Made by a program: the position numbers and the translations under genes. 64,000 nt of DNA from Moritella sp. Urea-trap-13 (GTDB lineage: Bacteria; Pseudomonadota; Gammaproteobacteria; Enterobacterales; Moritellaceae): the NCBI RefSeq assembly GCF_002836355.1, contig NZ_PJCA01000038.1, forward strand, positions 1 through 64,000. Direction: 5' to 3'. The notes under the pieces are model-generated. The model had not been told where the DNA came from, did no database searches, and worked only from the letters and a program-made list of their open reading frames with translations. Positions within the stretch are counted from its first letter, which is position 1, and every line of letters starts with the position of its first letter. This document shows positions 1-9,750 of the stretch, piece after piece.

Positions 1-201
1 ATACAGTGAAGAATCATTATCGTAGTTTTCCATATCAGCACGCATAATGTCTGCTGTGTACTGTGCAATCTCAATCCCTGTTTTGAAACGGTTTTGAGCA
101 CGCATACGCGCCGTATATTCTGGGTTAATTGCAGCCCATTTAGAACCTTGTTCAGCTTTTAATGTAGCAACCGTATCGATATCATTTGTGTATGTAGACA
201 T
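1..201 (-). CDS. aceA: Isocitrate lyase, N-terminal part (cut by window edge)
   Basis: Only the first 67 codons are present; the gene runs off the left edge. It cleaves isocitrate to glyoxylate and succinate, the first step of the glyoxylate shunt in the cytoplasm. The translated start MSTYTNDIDTVATLKAEQG and the following stretch NPEYTARMRAQNRFKTG match the N-terminus of the long (about 530-residue) isocitrate lyase type known from Pseudomonas and marine gammaproteobacteria. The active-site KKCGH region lies outside the window. It follows aceB in the same direction after an 84-base gap, so aceBA is probably one operon. The family call rests on the N-terminus only. Confidence 0.85.
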   Translation of the reverse strand, partial: MSTYTNDIDTVATLKAEQGSKWAAINPEYTARMRAQNRFKTGIEIAQYTADIMRADMENYDNDSSLY

Positions 202-249
202 TTTTATTCCCTTAATAATTATTTTAATACTTGATACAACAAGAACACA

Positions 250-269
250 GCGGGATAAACTAACCCCGC
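250..269 (-). other. Small hairpin in the aceB-aceA gap
   Basis: GCGGG (250-254) pairs with CCCGC (265-269) over a 10-base loop. No T-run follows, so it is not an ordinary terminator. It may be a processing or stability element between the two cistrons. This is inferred from position only. Confidence 0.3.
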
Positions 270-285
270 CCTATTCCAAAAATTT

Positions 286-1902
286 CTAATCTAAGAAATC
301 GTAACCTGGAAGGGTTAAGAACTCAGCAAGATGATCACTGGTTGTTAGCTCTTCAAACAGTTTTGACGCTTCAGCAAAACGGCTATTTTCGTAAGCTTCA
401 ACACCAATTTCTTCATCGCGAATAACCACAAGTTCTTCTTGTAATAATTGGCAGAACAATTCTTTGGTCACAACTTTACCGTTGCTTAATGTTTTGCCGT
501 GTTGGATCCATTGCCAAATTGATGCGCGAGAGATTTCAGCTGTTGCCGCATCTTCCATTAGGCCGTAGATAGGCACACAACCATTACCCGAGATCCATGC
601 TTCTAAGTAACGAACACCAATACGGATATTTAAACGCATGCCTGTTTCAGTACGTTCGCCATCACACGGTTGTAATAATTCAGCCGCAGTAACAGGTGCA
701 TCATCTGCACGACTTACTTGAAGTTGGTTAGCATTACCTTCACCAATGTATTCGTTCATCACGCCCATCGCGGTATCAGCCAGTCCAGGGTGAGCAACCC
801 AAGTACCGTCATGACCATTTTGTGCTTCTAAGGTCTTATCTGCGGTTACTTTGGTTAATACTTTATCGTTTTCTTCTGCTGTTTTAGCTGGAATGAATGC
901 AGCCATACCGCCCATAGCAAGAGCACCACGTTTGTGACATGTTTTGATTAACAAACGTGAGTAAGCGCTAAGGAAAGTTTTATCCATCGTCACTGAATGA
1001 CGATCTGGCAGTACACGGTCAGCATGCTTACGCAGTGTTTTAATGTAGCTAAAGATGTAATCCCAACGACCGCAGTTAAGGGCAACAATGTGCTCTTTCA
1101 TGCTATATAGAATTTCTTCCATTTCAAATACAGCTGGGATAGTTTCAATCAGTAGTGTTGCTTTGATCGTACCGCGATCTAGGTTTACTTTGTCTTCTGC
1201 ATAGCTAAATACTTCACTCCACCATTTAGATTCATGATGACTTTGTAATTTAGGAACATAGAAATAAGGGCCCGCGCCTTTCGCTAATAATGCTTCGTAG
1301 TTATTCGAGAAGAACAGTGCGAAATCAACCAAGCAACCCGGTACAATTTTACCGTTAAAAGTGATGTGTTTTTCTGGCAGGTGCAGACCACGTACACGAC
1401 AGATAAGCGTCGCTGGATCTTCATCTAAAGTATAGTGTTTACCGTTAGCAGGGTTGGTATATTCAATTGTACCGTTTACTGCATCACGTAAGTTAACTTG
1501 TCCATCGAGTACGCCCGCCCATGTTGGTGCGAATGAATCTTCAAAGTCAGCCATAAATACTTTAACGCGTGCGTTGAGGGCGTTGATCACCATTTTACGG
1601 TCAACTGGACCTGTAATTTCTACGCGACGGTCTTGTAGTTTTGCAGGGATACCCTGAATCTGCCAGTCACCGTCACGGATATGGGCAGTTTCTGGTAGAA
1701 AGTCTGGTAATTCACCAGCATCCATACGTGCTTGTTTTTTCACGCGTTGGTTTAGTAACTCATCAACTTGAGGAGCGAACTTTTCGACTAACTCAGTCAA
1801 CAAAGCAACTGCTGCAGGATTTAGGATCTGTTGTTGTTCTTGGTTGATTTCCCCATGGAAAATCAGAGAACCTGTTTCATGAGACTGGGTATTGGCAGTC
1901 AT
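286..1902 (-). CDS. aceB: Malate synthase A
   Basis: Condenses glyoxylate with acetyl-CoA to malate, the second step of the glyoxylate shunt. From the ATG at 1902 the product has 538 residues, close to the 533 of E. coli AceB. The malate synthase signature NCGRWDYIFSYIK is present in the central part, followed by the GHDGTWVAHPGL motif. An in-frame start 12 codons further upstream exists, but GGAG stands at the right distance before the 1902 ATG and the resulting N-terminus MTANTQ fits the family. It lies upstream of aceA on the same strand, so both are probably induced together on acetate or fatty acids. Confidence 0.95.
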   Translation of the reverse strand: MTANTQSHETGSLIFHGEINQEQQQILNPAAVALLTELVEKFAPQVDELLNQRVKKQARMDAGELPDFLPETAHIRDGDWQIQGIPAKLQDRRVEITGPVDRKMVINALNARVKVFMADFEDSFAPTWAGVLDGQVNLRDAVNGTIEYTNPANGKHYTLDEDPATLICRVRGLHLPEKHITFNGKIVPGCLVDFALFFSNNYEALLAKGAGPYFYVPKLQSHHESKWWSEVFSYAEDKVNLDRGTIKATLLIETIPAVFEMEEILYSMKEHIVALNCGRWDYIFSYIKTLRKHADRVLPDRHSVTMDKTFLSAYSRLLIKTCHKRGALAMGGMAAFIPAKTAEENDKVLTKVTADKTLEAQNGHDGTWVAHPGLADTAMGVMNEYIGEGNANQLQVSRADDAPVTAAELLQPCDGERTETGMRLNIRIGVRYLEAWISGNGCVPIYGLMEDAATAEISRASIWQWIQHGKTLSNGKVVTKELFCQLLQEELVVIRDEEIGVEAYENSRFAEASKLFEELTTSDHLAEFLTLPGYDFLD

Positions 1903-2075
1903 AGTTTCACTCCGTTGAAATATGTGTATTGACGACAATTCGACACTATTTAAACGCTGGAAAAATTACGTCCCAATGTTTTAAACATGTGTACGAATTG
2001 CTTTCTCTAACTACACATTGCAACAAGTTTGCAATAAATGCAACACATTTCACACTGATGACACAGTGTCAAATT

Positions 2076-2120
2076 AAAGCGTTTCGCTTTCTTAAAAATC
2101 ACCTAATAGTGAAGCGAAAC
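2076..2120. terminator. Hairpin downstream of the hydrolase gene
   Basis: GTTTCGCTTT at 2081 faces GAAGCGAAAC at 2111 (9 of 10 positions pair). A smaller AAAGCG/CGCTTT palindrome overlaps the first arm. It lies just past the stop of the hydrolase gene and upstream of aceB, so it may end the hydrolase transcript. The T-tract is weak. Confidence 0.4.
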
Positions 2121-2155
2121 ACACTTTCAAATGAAGCTACTATTGACCAAGCTAA

Positions 2156-3061
2156 TTAGCTGATTGTTGATGTAACCCAATCCGTTACATCGTTAAATAC
2201 CGCATTCGCATTCGACTCGTTGAGCATCTCATGACGGCCATCGGGGTAAAGTTTGCACTGCACGTTATCACAACCATTATTTATTATATGTTGCTCTAAT
2301 GCTAATACGCCTTTGCCCTGTAAACCAACCGGATCTTTATCACCACTAAAAATATAGATTGGTAATTGCTTGGGGATCTTGGCTATTGCTGATTTTTGGC
2401 TAATGGTGATTAACCCTGACATAAAATCTAACCAAAATTGTGGCGAACACGGAAAACCACAGTAATCATCATTGATATATTTATCAACTTGCACCGGATC
2501 ACGACTTAACCAGTCAAATGCAGTGCGCGTCGGTTTGAATTTACTATTGAAGGCGCCAAAAGAAATAAAATCTAAAAAGCGGCTTGGGGATCTCGCGCCA
2601 ATACGTATTTTTTCGATTTTACTGATCAAGCTGGCCAATTTATATAAGATTGGATTTTGGTAATTAGAGCCACTGAGTATTAATCCACTCAGCTTGCTGC
2701 CATGCAAGATCGCATATTGCTGGGCAATGAAAGAGCCCATGCTGTGACCGAATAATACTAAGGGTACAGCATGACGCTTAGTCACATCATCAACGATAAC
2801 ATCGAGATCGCTGATCACTTTTTGCCAACCGTTATCATCGGCGTAATGGCCTAATACCGGAGCATCTTCGCCATGACCTCGATGGTTAGCACCGTACACC
2901 GCAATACCTGCGGCATTACAAGCTAAGGCAAAGCTTGCATAACGCTGGATATGCTCAGCCATGCCGTGACTCAGTACCATCACGTAACGGACTTCTTGCT
3001 CTGGTAACCAAGCAAACAATTTGATTTCTCGGCCATCGCTAGCCGTCAGCACAGAGTGCAT
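2156..3061 (-). CDS. Alpha/beta hydrolase, monoacylglycerol lipase/lysophospholipase type
   Basis: A 301-residue serine hydrolase of the Hydrolase_4 (PldB/monoglyceride lipase) group. The nucleophile elbow GHSMGS puts Ser at residue 107, the acid in SGDKDP at Asp 243 and the base in DGRHEM at His 277, giving a complete catalytic triad. The oxyanion-hole region LSHGMAEH lies near residues 30-37. There is no signal peptide, so it should be cytoplasmic. It stands alone between the phoU terminator and the aceB promoter region. The substrate is not visible from sequence; lysophospholipids or monoacylglycerols are the usual substrates in this family. Confidence 0.8.
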   Translation of the reverse strand: MHSVLTASDGREIKLFAWLPEQEVRYVMVLSHGMAEHIQRYASFALACNAAGIAVYGANHRGHGEDAPVLGHYADDNGWQKVISDLDVIVDDVTKRHAVPLVLFGHSMGSFIAQQYAILHGSKLSGLILSGSNYQNPILYKLASLISKIEKIRIGARSPSRFLDFISFGAFNSKFKPTRTAFDWLSRDPVQVDKYINDDYCGFPCSPQFWLDFMSGLITISQKSAIAKIPKQLPIYIFSGDKDPVGLQGKGVLALEQHIINNGCDNVQCKLYPDGRHEMLNESNANAVFNDVTDWVTSTIS

Positions 3062-3189
3062 CCCTATATCCTTATCAATAAATACCCGTTCAAGTTAATG
3101 ACACATATACTCGCACGCTGGTCAGGCTTGTAAAGCAAAATTAAGCTGAAATGCTATTTCATCCTAGTGGCTATTATATTCACTAGCAG

Positions 3190-3228
3190 AAAAAAAAAGC
3201 CTTGTTTATCAATTGAGAAACAAGGCTT
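3190..3228 (-). terminator. Rho-independent terminator of phoU
   Basis: Perfect 11-bp stem AAGCCTTGTTT (3197-3207) with AAACAAGGCTT (3218-3228). Read on the minus strand it is followed by a run of T residues. It lies 34 bases past the phoU stop and ends the pstCAB-phoU transcript. Confidence 0.9.
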
Positions 3229-3261
3229 AAATCACTAACTAAAATGCGCAATATAACGCGC

Positions 3262-3969
3262 TTATTTTGACAGTAAGTCTTTTACTTCGTCGTGATTGAT
3301 GTGACGAATATCTTTACCTTTAACAAAGTAAACAATGTATTCAGAGATATTCTGACAACGATCACCAACACGCTCTAGCGCACGCGCACACCAGAGTACA
3401 TTTAGCACTTGTGGGATTGAACGTGGATCTTCCATCATATACGTCATTAATTCACGGATAATACTTTCGTATTCACGGTCAACTTTAGCGTCTTCTTGAT
3501 ACACTTTAAACGCTGCATCGACATCCATACGCGCAAACGCATCGAGTACATCATGCAACATTTTTACGGTATGGCGACCAAAGTTTTCCATACTCACTAG
3601 CGGTGGCGATTTTTTATTGCGGTTTTCAATCACAGTACGGGCAATACGGTCTGCGACATCACCAATACGCTCTAAATCAGTAATGGTTTTAATAATTGCC
3701 ATTATCAAACGTAAATCACTTGCCGCTGGTTGGCGTTTAGCAATAATACGAGTGCAAGATTCATCAATCGCCACTTCCATTGAGTTGACGCTTTTATCGG
3801 TATCGATAATCTTGTTGGCAACATCGATATCTTGTGACGATAATACTTCGATTGCTGAATTTAATTGTTCTTCAACTAAACCACCCATGACCATTACCTG
3901 GTTACGAATGCTTTCTAACTCTGCATTAAATTGGCCAGAAATATGACGGCCTAATGTTAAATTATCCAT
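3262..3969 (-). CDS. phoU: Phosphate signalling regulator PhoU
   Basis: A peripheral cytoplasmic protein that links the Pst transporter to the PhoR kinase and turns the Pho response off when phosphate is plentiful. The 235-residue product shows the two PhoU helical repeats with the repeated metal-binding type motif ([25 protein letters not shown] and [14 protein letters not shown]). An earlier GTG start at 3993 is open, but AAAGGA precedes the ATG at 3969 and the N-terminus [14 protein letters not shown] aligns with E. coli PhoU. It is the last gene of pstC-pstA-pstB-phoU and is followed by a strong terminator. Confidence 0.95.
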   Translation of the reverse strand: MDNLTLGRHISGQFNAELESIRNQVMVMGGLVEEQLNSAIEVLSSQDIDVANKIIDTDKSVNSMEVAIDESCTRIIAKRQPAASDLRLIMAIIKTITDLERIGDVADRIARTVIENRNKKSPPLVSMENFGRHTVKMLHDVLDAFARMDVDAAFKVYQEDAKVDREYESIIRELMTYMMEDPRSIPQVLNVLWCARALERVGDRCQNISEYIVYFVKGKDIRHINHDEVKDLLSK

Positions 3970-4046
3970 TTTTTGTCCTTTACGTGTATTCACGCTAATT
4001 CTTGATTAAATCCACACTCTTTTATTACAATCAAAAAAGAGTCAAA

Positions 4047-4865
4047 TTAACCGTATTTACCCGTAATATAATCTTCTGTCTGCTTTTTAGCGGGTGTGGT
4101 AAATAACGTATTTGTGTCTGAGTACTCAACAAGCTTGCCCATATACATAAATGCAGTATGGTCTGATACACGTGCGGCTTGTTGCATATTATGCGTGACG
4201 ATAACCACAGTGAATTTTTTCTTTAGCTCGGTAATCAACTCTTCAATAACCAATGTCGAGATTGGATCCAGTGCCGATGTTGGTTCATCTAGCAATAATA
4301 TTTCAGGCTCAATGGCAATAGCACGAGCGATAACCAAACGTTGCTGCTGACCACCAGATAGACCGAAGGCGTTCTCGTGTAAACGGTCTTTCACTTCATC
4401 CCAGATGGCTGCACCACGTAGTGATGCTTCAACAGCTTCATCTAAACGGCGTTTATCATTAATACCTTGTAAACGTAAACCATAAATCACATTTTCATAA
4501 ATCGATTTAGGGAATGGATTAGGACGCTGGAACACCATACCGACATTACGACGTAGTGTTGCGACATCAACATCACGATCATAAATGTTTTTATCGTGTA
4601 AGTTAATGTCGCCTTTAATATGGCAGATATCAACAAGGTCATTCATGCGGTTAATACAACGTAACAGTGTTGATTTACCACAACCAGACGGTCCAATGAA
4701 AGCGGTGACTTGTTTTTTCGGTATTTTCATACTGACATCAAACAAAGCTTGCTTGTCACCGTAGAATAAATCTAAGTTTTTAATTTCTAATGCTGTGTCT
4801 GCTGCTGATAAGTTATTAACATCTAGGCTTACTACATCAGTCAAATTTGAACTCATATCAATCAT
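4047..4865 (-). CDS. pstB: Phosphate ABC transporter ATP-binding protein PstB
   Basis: The ATPase of the high-affinity phosphate importer, acting at the inner face of the cytoplasmic membrane. Counting from the ATG at 4865 (272 residues), Walker [10 protein letters not shown] is at 58-66, the ABC signature LSGGQQQR at 169-176, Walker B with DEP at 193-195 and the switch His at 225. The open frame extends 14 codons upstream to 4907, but AGGAAAG lies directly before the 4865 start. It follows pstA after a 128-base gap filled by a tandem repeat, and precedes phoU. Confidence 0.95.
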   Translation of the reverse strand: MIDMSSNLTDVVSLDVNNLSAADTALEIKNLDLFYGDKQALFDVSMKIPKKQVTAFIGPSGCGKSTLLRCINRMNDLVDICHIKGDINLHDKNIYDRDVDVATLRRNVGMVFQRPNPFPKSIYENVIYGLRLQGINDKRRLDEAVEASLRGAAIWDEVKDRLHENAFGLSGGQQQRLVIARAIAIEPEILLLDEPTSALDPISTLVIEELITELKKKFTVVIVTHNMQQAARVSDHTAFMYMGKLVEYSDTNTLFTTPAKKQTEDYITGKYG

Positions 4866-4913
4866 TATCTTTCCTATTGAAGCAGCCACTAAGCAGCTAC
4901 TTTCCATTTTCTA

Positions 4914-4974
4914 TGTCTATAACCCAACAGATCGTGTCTATAACCTAACAGGTCTTGTCTATAAATCTACAAGC
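4914..4974. repeat. Three tandem 21-bp repeats between pstA and pstB
   Basis: Units starting at 4914, 4935 and 4956 each begin TGTCTATAA and continue with AAC or CTAC-rich sequence. The first two differ at only a few positions and the third is degenerate. They occupy the pstA-pstB intercistronic gap. No promoter is evident, so the function is unknown. Confidence 0.85.
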
Positions 4975-4993
4975 TAACGTTACCGTTCGAGGT

Positions 4994-6640
4994 CTATAGT
5001 TCTAAATTTTTGAATTTTTCGCGTAAATGGTTACGCACACCAATTGCCGTTAAGTTTAGTCCGATAATAACCGTCACTAACAAGAACGACGTGGCATAAA
5101 CTAATGGTCGTGCCGCTTCGACATTTGGACTTTGGAAACCAACATCATAGATGTGGAAACCTAAGTGCATGAACTTACGTTCTACGTGAATGTATGGGAA
5201 GTTCATATCGACCGGCAGTGTTGGTGCCAGCTTAACGACACCCACCAGCATCAATGGGGCGACTTCACCCGCTGCACGTGCAACAGCCAGGATCAGGCCG
5301 GTCATAATTGCTGGACTTGCCATTGGCACAATAATACGCCATAAGGTTTCAAACTTAGTTGCACCCAGTGCTAACGAGCCTTGACGCAGTGATGTTGGAA
5401 TACGCGATAAGCCTTCTTCCGTTGATACAATCACTACTGGTAACGTTAAGATAGCTAATGTTAATGCCGACCACAATACACCTGGCGAACCAAATACCGG
5501 TGATGGTGACGATTCAGGATAGAATAGTTCATCAATAGAACCACCTAACATGTAAACAAAGAAACCCAGACCAAATACACCGTATACGATTGATGGTACA
5601 CCGGCGAGATTAATCACCGCAATACGGATCATTTTCGTTAAGCCATTTTTCGGTGCATATTCGTGTAAGTAAATCGCTGCAACCACACCTAATGGCGTAA
5701 CAATAACAGCCATCAACATCACCATAAAAATAGTACCAAAGATAGCCGGAAAAACACCGCCTTCAGTATTGGCTTCACGTGGGTCGCTGGTAATAAAGCT
5801 GCCTACGTTACCAAACCAATGGCTGATCTTACTGACGATACTCATGTCGTTCGGGTAAGTCACTTCCAGCACGTTTGCTAATGGAATACGAACTTCCTCA
5901 CCACGCATGTCTTTGACGATCACGGCATCACGATTGGCTTGGTCACGATAACTGAATAATTGCGCTTCATGAATTTGATATTCAGCACGCAGCCCTGCAG
6001 ATATCTTGCTGTACTTCGTTTCAATCGCGCTAGTCAGTTGTTCTTTTAATTCATAACTACGTAATTTTAGGCGGATACGCTCTAATTCATAGTTAACTGA
6101 ACTGATTTCACCTTTCTGTAAATCTTGGGCTTTATCGTTTAATGCCACAGCACGGTCAATCAAGGTATCTAATTGCGCCGCAGACGTTAAGGTCTTTTTC
6201 ACCCCAGCTTCTTCGATAGCAACCGGGTAACCATAAAAGTTACCGTTATTGAAACGTTCAAACACAGCAACAGCTGCCGGTGTTGATTGCTCGGTAATTG
6301 CGGGCCCCAGTAACCAGCTGAAATCAAGATCAACATATTCACGGTTACCAGTTTTAACCAAGATACGCTCTACTGTTTCTAACGTTGGGTCAATCTTGAC
6401 ACCCGCTTCAAGTAAACGTTGGATGGGTACGACTTCACGGTCGTAAATCTCACCAATAACAACGCGACTCGAACCATCTTCTAGCTGTACATTAAATTCA
6501 TGTATTGCACTTGGCCAAAAGTAAGTCAGACCACGCCATGCGATCAACATTAACAAACCAAGTACTGCAATCAAACTTATGCTTACAGCACCACCAGTCA
6601 TCCATATCCAAGGCGATCCTGAGCGAAACCAATTTTTCAT
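4994..6640 (-). CDS. pstA: Phosphate ABC transporter permease PstA (long form)
   Basis: Inner-membrane permease subunit of the phosphate importer. The 548-residue protein is nearly twice the E. coli length (296). It has an N-terminal membrane segment (about 15-38), a long soluble part to about residue 290 and then the permease domain with five to six membrane segments. The permease coupling motif EEGLSRIPTSLRQGSLALGATKFETLWRI is visible. This extended architecture is usual in Vibrio, Shewanella and relatives. AGGATATT precedes the ATG. It starts 27 bases after pstC, clearly in one operon. Confidence 0.95.
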   Translation of the reverse strand: MKNWFRSGSPWIWMTGGAVSISLIAVLGLLMLIAWRGLTYFWPSAIHEFNVQLEDGSSRVVIGEIYDREVVPIQRLLEAGVKIDPTLETVERILVKTGNREYVDLDFSWLLGPAITEQSTPAAVAVFERFNNGNFYGYPVAIEEAGVKKTLTSAAQLDTLIDRAVALNDKAQDLQKGEISSVNYELERIRLKLRSYELKEQLTSAIETKYSKISAGLRAEYQIHEAQLFSYRDQANRDAVIVKDMRGEEVRIPLANVLEVTYPNDMSIVSKISHWFGNVGSFITSDPREANTEGGVFPAIFGTIFMVMLMAVIVTPLGVVAAIYLHEYAPKNGLTKMIRIAVINLAGVPSIVYGVFGLGFFVYMLGGSIDELFYPESSPSPVFGSPGVLWSALTLAILTLPVVIVSTEEGLSRIPTSLRQGSLALGATKFETLWRIIVPMASPAIMTGLILAVARAAGEVAPLMLVGVVKLAPTLPVDMNFPYIHVERKFMHLGFHIYDVGFQSPNVEAARPLVYATSFLLVTVIIGLNLTAIGVRNHLREKFKNLEL

Positions 6641-6667
6641 TTTAATATCCTAATTATCAGCATTAGA

Positions 6668-8878
6668 TTAAATCGCGCTGTATTTTTCACGTAAACGCTG
6701 TCTCACGAATTCCGCAATGGTATTGAATATAAACGTCAGTACAAACAGTACGAATGCCGCTAAGAACAGGACGCGGTAATGCGAGCTACCCACTTCTGAT
6801 TCAGGCATTTCCACCGCAATGTTGGCTGCCAATGTTCTCATACCAGAGAAAATATTGAAGTCCATCACAGGGGTATTACCGGTTGCCATTAATACAATCA
6901 TGGTTTCGCCAACCGCACGGCCTAGCCCCATCATGATTGCCGAGAAAATACCTGGACTTGCGGTAAGTAATACCACCCTCACCAGGGTCTGCCAGCTTGT
7001 CGCACCTAACGCCAATGAACCTTGGGTTAAATGTTTTGGTACACTAAAAATGGCATCTTCAGCAATCGAGAAGATAGTAGGAATAACCGCAAAGCCCATC
7101 GCAATACCAACAATCAAGGAGTTACGTTGATCGAAACCAAAGATATCATTGATGTAAGCACGTGCATCACCATCAAATACCAGATCTTCTACCAGCGGAC
7201 TCGCTAATACTGATAAGTAACCAACCAACAGTAATACTGGTAATAGGATAATAACGTGTGCGCCCTCTGGAACACGGTTAACAAATGACGGTGGCAAGAA
7301 GTGCCAAATTGCAGCCACCAGCACGGCGGAGAATGGCAATAACACGGCGATCATCATGACCCCGGGTAAATGCATTTCCACAAACGGTGCTAACCATAGA
7401 CCGGCAAGGAAACCAAGGATCACCGTTGGTAACGCTTCCATGATTTCAACTGTCGGTTTGATTACTTTACGTAAACCAGAATTCATGAAGTAAGCAGTAT
7501 AAATCGCACCTGCTACCGCGATAGGCACCGCGAATAACATGGCATAAAATGCGGCTTTAATGGTACCAAATGTAATTGGTACTAAACTTAGTTTTGCTTC
7601 GAAGTCATCTGATGCTGATGTTGACTGCCAGACATAATCGGGTTCAGGATAACCTTCATACCAAACTTCTTGCCATAATGCGCTCCACGTTACTTCTGGA
7701 TGCTCATTAGTCAACTTGTAGAAACCAATGCCCTGTTCTGATTCAACCATAAACGCATTTGCTCGAGGAGAGATAGCAAGGTGTTGCAGTGAACCCATTT
7801 TAAGGTCTTGGTGTAATAATGTCGTTTCGCCGGTAGTATGGAAAATGCTTAAGCTATTATCCTTACCCACAGTCATGAAACCTTTACGTGAATATTCAAT
7901 GGTAATATCAGTGACACTTGATTTGGCATCGAATTGACGGATCTTAGTAAACTTACGCTCACCGTCTTTCGCTACTTCGAACCACTGACTGACTACGCCA
8001 TTGTCATTACCAACCAATAATGAACTTGCACCCGTTAGTAATGCCACATGAGTCACATTCTGTTGGTGTTCATTAATGTCTAATACTTCAACAATAGAAA
8101 TATCATCGGTATCACGGATATCGTAGATAGATAACTTGTTACCACTGCGCATAAAGATAAAGCGGAAGTTAGGGGTTAACAATACTTGCTCAACATTCAT
8201 TGGCATTGAAGGCAGTTCGATTGTTTCGCTGCTCCATTCCAATTCTTCAGTCATGAAGTTTTCTTCAGCAACGTAACGTAATAACACTCCACGATTATCG
8301 GCTGTGATAGCCACAATCGCGGCATTTTCGCCTTCAACTTCAATAGCAATGTGTTGCAATGCTTGCCCTTGGCTATCAACTTCAATCGGTTGCTCGCCAA
8401 AAGGAAACTTAACTTGTGGGGTAATAAGACGCTTATCACCAGGGTAAGTAATATCGAAATCGGCGGCAGCAACGATCGCATTACCATCATTCAAACCGAA
8501 TACCACGGCTGATGATGTTGGTCCACTTTGACCAAATGACGCGGCTTGCTGTGGTAATGCATACTGCATTAAGGCCACATTAGGATCGATAGTATTAAAG
8601 AAGTTAATTCCTAAGTCACTATAACGGTAAGCAATTTCATTTTGCTCTTCCATTGCTAATGCATAGGTTTTACCAGCAAAAGACTGACTGTATTGTGCTT
8701 TTGATTCTATTTTCGCAGATTCAAAAACCGGATAAACCACATACAATAGGTAGAAAAATATTAACAACAGTGTCATCAGTACAACACCACCGCCCATTTT
8801 AATACCATATTCTGCGAGTTTATCTTTAAGTAAGCGTTTACGGGAGCCCGCAATCGTTAAAGAAAACTGTTCAGCCAT
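6668..8878 (-). CDS. pstC: Phosphate ABC transporter permease PstC (long form)
   Basis: Second permease subunit of the Pst importer and first gene of pstCAB-phoU. It has 736 residues, compared with about 320 in E. coli. A membrane segment near residues 30-52 is followed by about 380 residues of mostly beta-type extracytoplasmic sequence that reads like propeller repeats, and then by the C-terminal permease with the coupling motif PKHLTQGSLALGATSWQTLVRV. The extra domain is known from marine gammaproteobacteria. GAGGAAGAG stands just before the ATG. A Pho box and a perfect TATAAT lie upstream. Confidence 0.95.
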   Translation of the reverse strand: MAEQFSLTIAGSRKRLLKDKLAEYGIKMGGGVVLMTLLLIFFYLLYVVYPVFESAKIESKAQYSQSFAGKTYALAMEEQNEIAYRYSDLGINFFNTIDPNVALMQYALPQQAASFGQSGPTSSAVVFGLNDGNAIVAAADFDITYPGDKRLITPQVKFPFGEQPIEVDSQGQALQHIAIEVEGENAAIVAITADNRGVLLRYVAEENFMTEELEWSSETIELPSMPMNVEQVLLTPNFRFIFMRSGNKLSIYDIRDTDDISIVEVLDINEHQQNVTHVALLTGASSLLVGNDNGVVSQWFEVAKDGERKFTKIRQFDAKSSVTDITIEYSRKGFMTVGKDNSLSIFHTTGETTLLHQDLKMGSLQHLAISPRANAFMVESEQGIGFYKLTNEHPEVTWSALWQEVWYEGYPEPDYVWQSTSASDDFEAKLSLVPITFGTIKAAFYAMLFAVPIAVAGAIYTAYFMNSGLRKVIKPTVEIMEALPTVILGFLAGLWLAPFVEMHLPGVMMIAVLLPFSAVLVAAIWHFLPPSFVNRVPEGAHVIILLPVLLLVGYLSVLASPLVEDLVFDGDARAYINDIFGFDQRNSLIVGIAMGFAVIPTIFSIAEDAIFSVPKHLTQGSLALGATSWQTLVRVVLLTASPGIFSAIMMGLGRAVGETMIVLMATGNTPVMDFNIFSGMRTLAANIAVEMPESEVGSSHYRVLFLAAFVLFVLTFIFNTIAEFVRQRLREKYSAI

Positions 8879-8915
8879 CTCTTCCTCGTCTTTAGCTGTA
8901 ATTAATCACAATCGG

Positions 8916-8949
8916 ATTATAGGTAATTTATATGACAGTTATATGACAT
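8916..8949 (-). promoter_or_regulatory. Pho box and -10 element of pstC
   Basis: On the minus strand the 7-bp direct repeats ATGTCAT (8943-8949) and CTGTCAT (8932-8938) are separated by ATAA, giving the 11-bp period of a PhoB site. Ten bases further stands a perfect TATAAT (8916-8921). This is the geometry of E. coli phoA, where the Pho box replaces the -35 element. It should activate pstCAB-phoU under phosphate starvation. Confidence 0.9.
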
Positions 8950-9119
8950 CCCGCAACAAGGTTAAATATAATCGACATTAGCTCGACTCAGTTCTGATAT
9001 TTAGATAACGACACTATATTTATGCACACGATTTGCATATAGTACGCCGCATCATATTAAGTGATGAACATAGCTAAAACGAAACGTTTTACATCGAATT
9101 TATTACATAGGGCTTAACA

Positions 9120-9623
9120 ATGCTTAAACAACTTATCGTAACGCTTATTGGTGATGACAAATCAGGTCTCATAAATAATTTATCGCGTGTCGTCGCCGAA
9201 CATAAGGGCAATTGGTTAGCAAGTAATATGAGTGAGCTCGCAGGGCAATTTGCCGGTATCTTACAAATTTCAGTTGACGATGAATATTACCGTGATTTAT
9301 GTGAAGCATTAAGCCTCATTCCAGGCCTGACCATAAATTTCGCGGAAGGTAAAAATCAAAGTATCTGGCACCAATCACCTTGCCTAATTATTCAAGATAG
9401 TGACCGCCCTGGTATTATTAATGAAGTATCGCAGGTGCTTACGCAGTATGACATTGAATTGAAAGCGATAACAACCCATTGTAAAGACCTATGGCAGTCT
9501 GATAACAACCGTTTTTACGCCAAACTTAAGCTCGCATTACCTGAAAACCTCGATTATGATAAATTTAATGCGGCATTAGCAAAAATTTCGCCGACCTTAA
9601 TTTCTGAAATGACCGAAGCATAA
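9120..9623 (+). CDS. ACT-domain regulator, glycine cleavage repressor (GcvR) family
   Basis: A 167-residue protein with two ACT domains (about 1-80 and 88-165). The first begins MLKQLIVTLIGDDKSGLINN and the second contains DRPGIINEVSQVL; both have the ligand-loop pattern of amino-acid-binding ACT domains. The size and arrangement match GcvR, which antagonises GcvA in control of the glycine cleavage system, but many such proteins are unassigned. It is divergent from pstC, sharing the 240-base intergenic region, and ends at a strong terminator, so it is a single-gene unit. Confidence 0.75.
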   Translation: MLKQLIVTLIGDDKSGLINNLSRVVAEHKGNWLASNMSELAGQFAGILQISVDDEYYRDLCEALSLIPGLTINFAEGKNQSIWHQSPCLIIQDSDRPGIINEVSQVLTQYDIELKAITTHCKDLWQSDNNRFYAKLKLALPENLDYDKFNAALAKISPTLISEMTEA

Positions 9624-9672
9624 CCAGGTACATAGCGACACAGCTAGATGACGACATAGATCACCAAACAAA

Positions 9673-9706
9673 ACGGCGCCATTACCTAATAAGATAATGG
9701 CGCCGT
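9673..9706. terminator. Terminator after the ACT-domain gene
   Basis: Perfect 12-bp stem ACGGCGCCATTA (9673-9684) with TAATGGCGCCGT (9695-9706), followed by ATTTAT. It lies between the convergent ACT-domain gene and the NarK-type gene and may serve both. Confidence 0.85.
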
Positions 9707-9750
9707 ATTTATGCTATATGATTTATGACAAAGGGTTTACGAAAAATAGC

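Noticed and set aside
1929-2159. 76-residue frame between aceB and the hydrolase gene
   Set aside because: It crosses the aceB promoter region and a hairpin, ends at the hydrolase stop, and has no ribosome site.
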